Origin: Charina bottae
Taxonomy: Eukaryota > Chordata > Lepidosauria > Squamata > Charinaidae
Direction: 5' to 3'
Assembly (NCBI GenBank): GCA_023362775.1
Contig: JALMGJ010000004.1
Coordinates: 39,003,298 to 39,067,297, forward strand
DNA: 64,000 nt
Part shown: piece after piece, positions 57,608 through 64,000 of the stretch
Layout of the letters: the number at the start of each line of letters is the position of its first letter
Numbering within the stretch: position 1 is the first letter of the stretch
Program-made: the position numbers and the translations under genes
The notes under the pieces: model-generated
The model's database searches: none
Told to the model about the DNA's origin: nothing
The model's input: the letters and a program-made list of their open reading frames with translations, nothing else

Positions 57608-58514
57608 TAGGCTGACCATATTTCCTGGAGACAAAAACGGGACATTGGGATGGCAAAAATGGGACAGGGTTAAACTTATGTAATATTCCATATTCATGAA
57701 AAAGTAAGACGATAAAAAAAGTTTTAAAGAGTTTTTAAGATCCATTTGCTGGTCCTTAAACAGATTACTGTATATATAAAAATATTTTTGTTTTCATTAA
57801 AATGAAAAAGTTTTATTACATGAACATATTGAGCTAACAATTATTCTTCAGTGACAGAACTCGTACAAAAATTTAGGTAGACGTAGAGGGGGACTGTATT
57901 TGACAGGAGGAAATCACAGCTCATGGGCTTTGTGACATCATGGATCGCAGGAAGGAGGGGAGGGGGGAGAGGAGAAAGGCAGGGAAAGGAGGATTCAAAA
58001 ACTCCATGCCTGGTGAGGCTTCTCTTCCTTCTGCCTTCCCTCCTCTTCCTCCTGCTTTTTTTTCTCCCTCTTTCTCTCTCTCCCACAATCCCAAACGAAA
58101 GACTCTCTCTTGCCGAGCTGGAGAAATAATCAGTTTCACTCTTGAAAAAAGGGGGCGGGATCACATCCCGAATGCATTTTAATAGAACAAACAGAGAGCA
58201 GAGAGCGACCAGCTAAGAGCAGAGCAGAGGCAGTGGCAAATATCTCTCTCCCTGTCTCTCTCTCTCTCCCCCCCCCTCTCTCTTTCTGCCTTCCTTGCCC
58301 CTCTCTAGTCTCACACAACATCAGGCACCTCAATCAAGCATTTTTTAAATGATAATTGCATCTTGGCTGAATCAATCTTGCCATGCCTGACATTTTGCTA
58401 ATTTTTTTTAAAAAAATGGGACAAAATTGACATTTATATTAAAATGATGGGACAGTCGGGAAATGTGAAAAAAACAGTACTGTCCCATTTAAAATGGTAC
58501 GTATGGTCAGCCTA
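57608..58514. mobile_element. MITE family B, long form with different interior, 907 bp
   Basis: Ends TAGGCTGACCATATTTCCTG and ATGGTCAGCCTA match the element at 7460-7824. The duplication ATCATTAA at 57600-57607 and 58515-58522 is exact and 8 bp long. The outer ~100 bp on each side are shared with the short form (left to about 57705; right from about 58405). Between them lie ~700 bp not present in the short form: polypurine and polypyrimidine tracts (gggaggggggagaggag; ctctctctc) and no long ORF of known family. The same ends with unrelated middles suggest captured DNA. Confidence 0.88.
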
Positions 58515-58522
58515 ATCATTAA

Positions 58523-58644
58523 CCCTGGAAGGTCTATTTGGATATCTGAGTGCTATAACAGCAGCACGAGATTACTATTAGATTAAAGATTTAAAGAGAT
58601 TAAAACATACCGCTTTAAAAGTTTGCTAGTTTTACAGAACCATT
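58523..58644. other. Short spacer
   Basis: Between two mobile elements, AT-rich, nothing recognised. Confidence 0.5.
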
Positions 58645-58658
58645 AAAAAACACTTCTA

Positions 58659-59686
58659 GGGCTTCCGTTGGGAATATGGCAGACTGAGCAGCTTTGCCCG
58701 TGAGCTCTGCGGGCAGAACTGGCAACGTGGCAGTTTTTTTGGGCATAGGTTGTTTTCTCCTGTAGCCCAGAACGTTTTTCTGGACCAAGGAAAATGCTGG
58801 AATTAACCCATTTGTCCTCCAGACGGCGAGTTGTAGCCAGGAGATAGTGGACAGCGTGTGTGATCGACCAGTCAGACTTCGCCGGGAGGCTGGGATTTCA
58901 TCATTTCCGAGCTGTGCTGCAGCCCTTAAAGGGACAGTAAGTCCGGCCACCCATTTATTGCTTTTTTCAAGTTTTTGTACCCTAAGAGAGGCTTTTCTAC
59001 AGAAAGAAGAAGTGGACTCTCTTGGTGCTTATTGTTATTTCTGGATTTAACTTTTAAATTTGTAAGTTTTGGCTTGTTTTCCCATCTAAAGATTAAGAAG
59101 GACTGAGAATAAAGAATTGCCTTCCTGTTACTACTTTTGTATTGAATTTGAAGGATTGATATTTCCCTACACGTTGGATTTATTGCTTTGAATCTTCAGT
59201 TTTCTGTTCATTTTCTTTGGGGTTTGCTTCTTAACGTAGTTAAGATTGTTGTAGTGTTATTAATTATAAAAGTAGACAATTTATATGTTTTTACAATTTG
59301 ACTTTTATTATAGTGGACAGAAATATATAGAATAGCGGTGGGAAGAAAACAATTAAATGAATGTCTTATGGGGGAGGGAAGTTGATTTAGAAATTTATAT
59401 AAATATACATCCTTTTTAAAGGGGAAGGAGCAATTGCATTAGTGATTTGTATATGTGTTAATGGAAAGATTTATAGAAATAATGTGATCTTGGTTTGATA
59501 TAGAGTAAGGGATTGATTATGGAAATTGGTGTATATTCTTCTTGTTGAAAGTCGGAAGTCACCTTTCTATGTAATCTTCAAAAAATTCTTTTTTCTTGAT
59601 TTTCTCACTTTCTTACTTCTTTTTTTGGTAGTTTTTTGCTTTTTTGTAGTTTTTATCTTTGCTTTAAACTCAATAAAACTCTTATA
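58659..59686 (+). mobile_element. L1-type LINE, internally deleted, both ends kept
   Basis: Flanked by the exact 14-bp duplication AAAAAACACTTCTA at 58645-58658 and 59687-59700, typical of target-primed insertion. The 5' end (gggcttccgttgggaatatg, then ctgtgctgcagcccttaaag) resembles the GC-rich L1 leader of reptiles, as I recall it. The 3' end (tttgctttaaactcaataaa, then actcttataaaaaaa) has a poly(A) signal and short A-tail. Neither ORF1 nor ORF2 can be read; the middle is 5' leader joined to 3' untranslated sequence. A full L1 is ~6 kb, so about 5 kb are missing. It is either a deleted RNA copied by an intact L1 or a distinct short non-autonomous family. Confidence 0.6.
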
Positions 59687-59758
59687 AAAAAACACTTCTA
59701 CTCCAATGTGCTTTGAATGTAGCTTTTGGGATATCTCTTAAATCAGTTTGCTGCCTCC

Positions 59759-59818
59759 CTCCTCCTCCTCCTCCTCCTCCTCCTTATTTATTTATTTATT
59801 TTTATTTATTTATTTATT
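59759..59818. repeat. (TCC)n followed by (TTTA)n microsatellite
   Basis: About eight cctcct units (59759-59782) and then ttatttatttattt units to 59818. The second part may be the reversed tail of an unrecognised retroelement. Confidence 0.9.
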
Positions 59819-61797
59819 GGTAAATATAACAACCAGAAGATATGATGACGTACAACTAAAAATATAACAGTGCTAATAAAATCAGAAAAAATATACAAAA
59901 TAGTGATTAAATAAGTGACATTTGTAGAAACTAAAAATACATCCATAAAGTGTTAATATAGAAGTAGCTCAATCCTTTAACATATTATTAAATCTAGCCA
60001 TATAGACCATCTATTGCTCCATCTTCTCAGTTTTGGTACAATATGTTATTCCCATACAATGATATTTATATAATATACTTAGATTTTTAATATTCTGTTA
60101 TTTAGGTGCCTTAGTATATTGAATATAGATAAGAGAAAAATGTGGATATTCAATAATTATTAATTACAGTTTTGGATATTAATGTTACAAACATGATTCA
60201 ATTTGCCTTTTTCATGCTATAGCATAGACAACAATGCTATGACTATGCTTATTAACTAAGCATAGACTCTGTTAGTGTAGAGGGAAGAATTATTGTTGAA
60301 TTACTAACACTTTGAATTTGGCTATCATCCTAGATTTTCCATTTTGGAAGGCTAATTCCATAAAAAGAAAGACATGGTTAGTCAATAAAATTCATATAGA
60401 ACATGGAATTTTAAGCTGAACTTGTTCTTAATCCTCAGGTGCAGTTTAGATCAAGTATACATGCACACTCAGCCTTAATGTATTCGTGATCTGCAACCTC
60501 AAAGTCTTGGTTATAGCCCCAGAACCTTCTCAAAAGTTGCAGATGAAATTTAAAAGAGGGGAACAATTGTTAAATATGTGGGAGCAATCATATTTACTAA
60601 ATTAAATTTAAATGGGATGAAATAAAATTCAGTGTCTTTGTCCTGGCCTTTCCACTTTGGGAAGTATGAACCTTGGCATGGCATTCCATTGAAAGTGTGG
60701 CCTTTGGCCTGGAAAAGGTTATGCACACCTGCCTATATAATATCCCAAATAATACATGCGTATAACACAAAGTATTGATTAGCACATCAGAACTGTCCTA
60801 TTGTGATAATTTTCCCACTTTGTTAGCATCGAGACAAATACTTTAAGGTTACACAGAAATTAATGTCTTTATATATTTGGAATTATAGTAAGATCATTAA
60901 TTGACCTGGGACAAGGAATGATGGGGTAGAAGTTGCATCTTCCTTCCCTTTCAGCCCTAAATCTGGTGGAAATGTTCTTGGTACATGACTTTCAGGAGGC
61001 AAACCATTTCTCTAGTTATATATTATTGGGGCCAAACATTTCAGAAATCTTGATACTGGGGTCTCTGGGATAGGTTTGATCTGAGTCTTACAAAATTCTA
61101 CCAGAGTTTTGATTTTAAAATGCTTCAAAGGCAGTGTTCCAGAGGGTTTATTTGTTCTTTCTGCTTTCTTGCTTGCTTGTGTTCATCTTTGATTTATTAG
61201 GTGAGTTGCTAGCCACACAGTCATATTATGGGTGAGTCAGATGTTCTTCTACACAATGCACTGTGTGTGGAAGCCAGAAAAACATCTTGTGGTTCACTGA
61301 CTCCCAGTGAGCAGTGGCTAACGTGAGACGATCTGTTCCTGCGCATTACTTACAAACAACTTTATTCCATAAATTTTGAAGAATCTCTAATAGCCCCATG
61401 GTGCATTTTCCACTTTGACAATAAAGTTTGTGAAGAATTCATTGAATATTTCTGTGCCTTTTAAGTCATATCAAACAACAAACAAAACTTTAATGATTCT
61501 TCTCAGTAGACCTGGATTATGATTCATTAAATAGCCAAGCTTTCCCCTACCTGATTCCTCCCAGATATTTTGGACTATATCTTCTCTAATTCCCTATTGA
61601 GAGTACTGTTTTTTCATTGGAATATGTGCTCAAGAAACTGAATCTGTTTGACTATTGAGCTCAATGAAGTAAATACAGTTTTGAAGTTTCAGACTGCAAT
61701 ATAAAATTCATTTACTTGAAAGCAAGCTCTGTTGATCACAGTTACATTTACTTCTGAGTAAATGGTATTTCTCATAGAACTGAGCTATAAGTGCTTC
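59819..61797. other. AT-rich single-copy DNA; possible L1 antisense 3' end at 59819-60130
   Basis: The first ~300 bp are A-rich with words like ataacaaccagaagatatga and could be a reversed L1 3' untranslated region behind the (TTTA)n tract. That is a guess from composition. Nothing recognised after that. Confidence 0.3.
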
Positions 61798-61850
61798 AAA
61801 CCAACCAACCAACCAACCAACCAACCAACCAACCAACCAACCAACCAACC
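61798..61850. repeat. (CCAA)n microsatellite
   Basis: About thirteen consecutive ccaa units. The minus-strand frame through it reads WLVG repeats and is an artefact. Confidence 0.97.
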
Positions 61851-62137
61851 GTACTGTGCCCCATGAAACTAAGAGGGCCTTGCTGTTCAATTTTTTTTAC
61901 AGGTATAGATTAAAGCATTTTCATGTAAGTTAAATCTGCAGGACAACTCATAATTAATCCTCATATTACCTTTTGTGCATAACAAGGTGGCAGACATTGA
62001 TGTATATTTGTTGCTAAAATGTTTCACCTCCATCTTGTAGGCACTGTCAGCAGTATCCCACTAGGCTTTACTACAGCATATTTTTAGTTCACTTGTGACA
62101 TCACTGTATCTCTACATGCTACTCCCTCCATCTAGAA

Positions 62138-62246
62138 CAGTGTTTCTCAACCTCAGCAACTTTAAGATGTTGCTGGCATGGCTGGCTGGGGATTTCTGGG
62201 AGTTGAAGTCTACACATCTTATAGTTGCTGAGGTTGAGAAACACTG
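62138..62246. mobile_element. hAT-type hairpin MITE (family C), 109 bp
   Basis: Ends CAGTGTTTCTCAACCT and AGGTTGAGAAACACTG are perfect inverted repeats, with the family words (gcaactttaagatgt, gggagttgaagtctac) inside. The exact duplication ATCTAGAA lies at 62130-62137 and 62247-62254. The left arm is shorter than in the copy at 14293. Confidence 0.95.
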
Positions 62247-62254
62247 ATCTAGAA

Positions 62255-64000
62255 GGTAATTTTTCAGGATGAAAATAAAAAAAACCTATTCTTATTTCTT
62301 TGATTGTGTTTCAGTTGCAAGTTAAGAAGAATGTATACAATTAAAAACTTACTCCACAAACACTTCAAACACTTTATCTCAGATTGCCAATGGGTTTATC
62401 ATGTACACAACTTAGATGGGTGTCCTTTTAGAAAAAGAGTTTATACATCTATTTTGTCAGCAAATCTATTTTGAAAGGCCAGTTTTAGTTTCTAATTACC
62501 TTAAAATATTTATTTTGGAAACATTAATTTGGTAATAATAAATATACATGTTACTTTAGTCAATATAAATTGTTGCAATATAAATTAATCGAATGCTTAT
62601 GAAGGCTCAAGTAGTATAAATTAGCAAGGGCAACTATTAGAGCTTCACATTTTAAAAAATGCAACAGTACAACAAGAAGAGAATATAAAATTATTTGGGA
62701 GAGAAGATGAGAAGAGAAAGAATGATAGAAAGTCTGTCTTTCAGTTCCAATAGGTCTTGATGTTTAAAATCTCTGAAGTTTCTTTATGTGTTAAAAATGA
62801 AAAGCTACAAGTTTATCTTTCGCCATTTTCTCAAGGGAAGCTGACCCGAATCCTCCAGCAGCAGTTGAAAAGGTTTTTCCTAGCTTTATCAAATGGCCCC
62901 AACAGAGCTGAGTTTAAAATTAAAAGCTTCTCCTACCGGAGGGAATATATGTGACTTTAATAACTGAAATGTGTTTTTACTTTCTATTACAGGGGTCAAA
63001 AGGTTTCCAAACAAACCAAATTTATCAATTATTTAGAGTTGATTTCTTCTGAAGTGGTATTTCTAAGATATTATTTGGTGGAGAAATTTAATGTTCTAAA
63101 GCCAGCAGCAGCATTTTATTCATAACAAATTTCTCTGAAACTGAATTTGCCGGGGCAACTTAATTTTCCACTATCGTGTTTGCACTGCAGAAATATCAGC
63201 TGAAGTGTTGTAGGGCCTAACAAGTGGGCTTTTCAAAGAGAAAAGCTTGCTTATTCAGCAGCACCCATCCTTGCTCTTTATTGCTTAAGAAATGAACCAG
63301 CCAATTGTATTTGGAGCAGAATTTCTTTAGGTGCGTCAATAATAATCTAAGGGGAAACACCCGCACATACATTAGAGCACCTTTAAAAGCCAGGAAACAA
63401 TATCATAAACCACACTGTGTCACCCAAGCAGCTGAAGAAAATCACATCAGTGTCAGAAGTTTTGTTAAAGGCAGTTTGAGCTGTATACCCATAACATTCA
63501 CAGTACGCGGCTCTCCCTCTATGAACTCAGAGCACGATATTTCATTTAGCAGGAGGAATAAAATGAATGTAATTATAGAAAAGTCCTTAAAAAAGAGAGA
63601 TAAATTCCCTAATGTAGTCCACAGGTCATGTAAATACTGTATTTATTATGTAACTAAACACACATTGGATTTCTGCCCAAAGACTGCCATTGTGCACTGC
63701 CAGAAGATGTTACGAAGCAGTTCATAAATTCATAGAAAGCCTTGTGAAATGAAATCAACGTTCCACAAGCTAACACTTCATTGTCTTTCCAAACCAGACT
63801 TTCCAGCAGTTAAAAAACAACAGCAGGTTTATTTTTGCCAGCAAGTAGGGAGCAGAAAAGCAACCAGGGTGTAACACAAGGCAATTAATTATTTTAAGAA
63901 AAGCAATTAGTCAAACTGGACTGCATTTGTCAGTAAAATAGATAAAGTCTGTTTATCTAGATACAAACTGTTTATATCTAGACTGGCTGAGATTTAAGCC
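62255..64000. promoter_or_regulatory. Candidate conserved non-coding block
   Basis: No repeats at all over the last 1.7 kb of the window. From about 62760 to 63900 the DNA has even composition and dense homeodomain and E-box-like words (caattaatta, ttcatttagc, gcaattagtc, cagctgaag). A 140-codon frame at 63305-63727 and a 65-codon frame at 62757-62954 have no recognisable domain. If conserved in other amniotes it would be an enhancer or exon candidate. Texture only. Confidence 0.3.

Noticed and set aside
58136..58333. Arg/Glu-rich frame in the long MITE
   Set aside because: Produced by ctctctct and polypurine simple sequence, not a protein.
63305..63727. 140-codon frame near the window end
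   Set aside because: Homeodomain-like word content and residue composition fit non-coding DNA better than protein. No family recognised.

Overview
The window looks like intergenic or intronic DNA from a squamate reptile (lizard or snake). I could support no host protein-coding exon, rRNA or stand-alone tRNA gene. The case for a squamate rests on the repeats: two lineages of BovB/RTE LINEs, tRNA-derived SINEs whose 3' tail matches the BovB tail (Sauria-SINE type), L2/CR1 LINE debris, a reptilian-type L1, a MIR-like tRNA SINE family and many hAT-like MITEs with perfect 8-bp target duplications. The species cannot be named from this.

Layout. 0-7 kb: an L2/CR1 fragment, a 5'-truncated SINE, a hAT MITE, and a very old copy (5.2-6.3 kb) of the APE-type LINE seen again at 38-41 kb. 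7-14.5 kb: two GC-rich MITEs that share an internal module, long microsatellites, a quiet stretch (11.7-13.3 kb) that resembles conserved regulatory DNA and holds an RFX X-box-like palindrome, a full-length Sauria-type SINE and a hairpin MITE. 14.9-16.5 kb: a decayed L2 LINE. 17-31 kb: mostly single-copy DNA with a BovB copy lacking its RT motif A (22.2-23.7 kb), a multi-hairpin MITE (25.5 kb), a BovB 3' stub, an L2 3' fragment and a tRNA SINE. 32.2-33.8 kb: a nest in which a SINE is split by a hAT element that has swollen to 1.2 kb by tandem duplication, with a Sauria-type SINE beside it. 37.8-41.2 kb: a LINE whose endonuclease part is inverted relative to its RT part inside one 14-bp target duplication (twin-priming signature), itself hit later by a SINE and a BovB fragment. 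44.8-48.4 kb: a BovB stub, a Penelope-like tail (tentative) and a nearly full-length BovB with an unbroken 901-codon frame. 49-64 kb: more SINEs, a solo LTR with 5-bp duplications, a second copy of the 7.5-kb MITE with a different interior, an internally deleted L1 that keeps both ends, and further single-copy DNA.

The elements interact. BovB is the likely source of the enzyme that moves the Sauria-type SINEs. L2 is the likely source for the MIR-like SINEs. The hAT MITEs depend on a transposase not encoded here. Insertions inside insertions, each with its own duplication, give a relative chronology. No clearly new protein system is present. The most unusual objects are the inverted LINE, the expanded hAT array and the MITEs that swap interiors.
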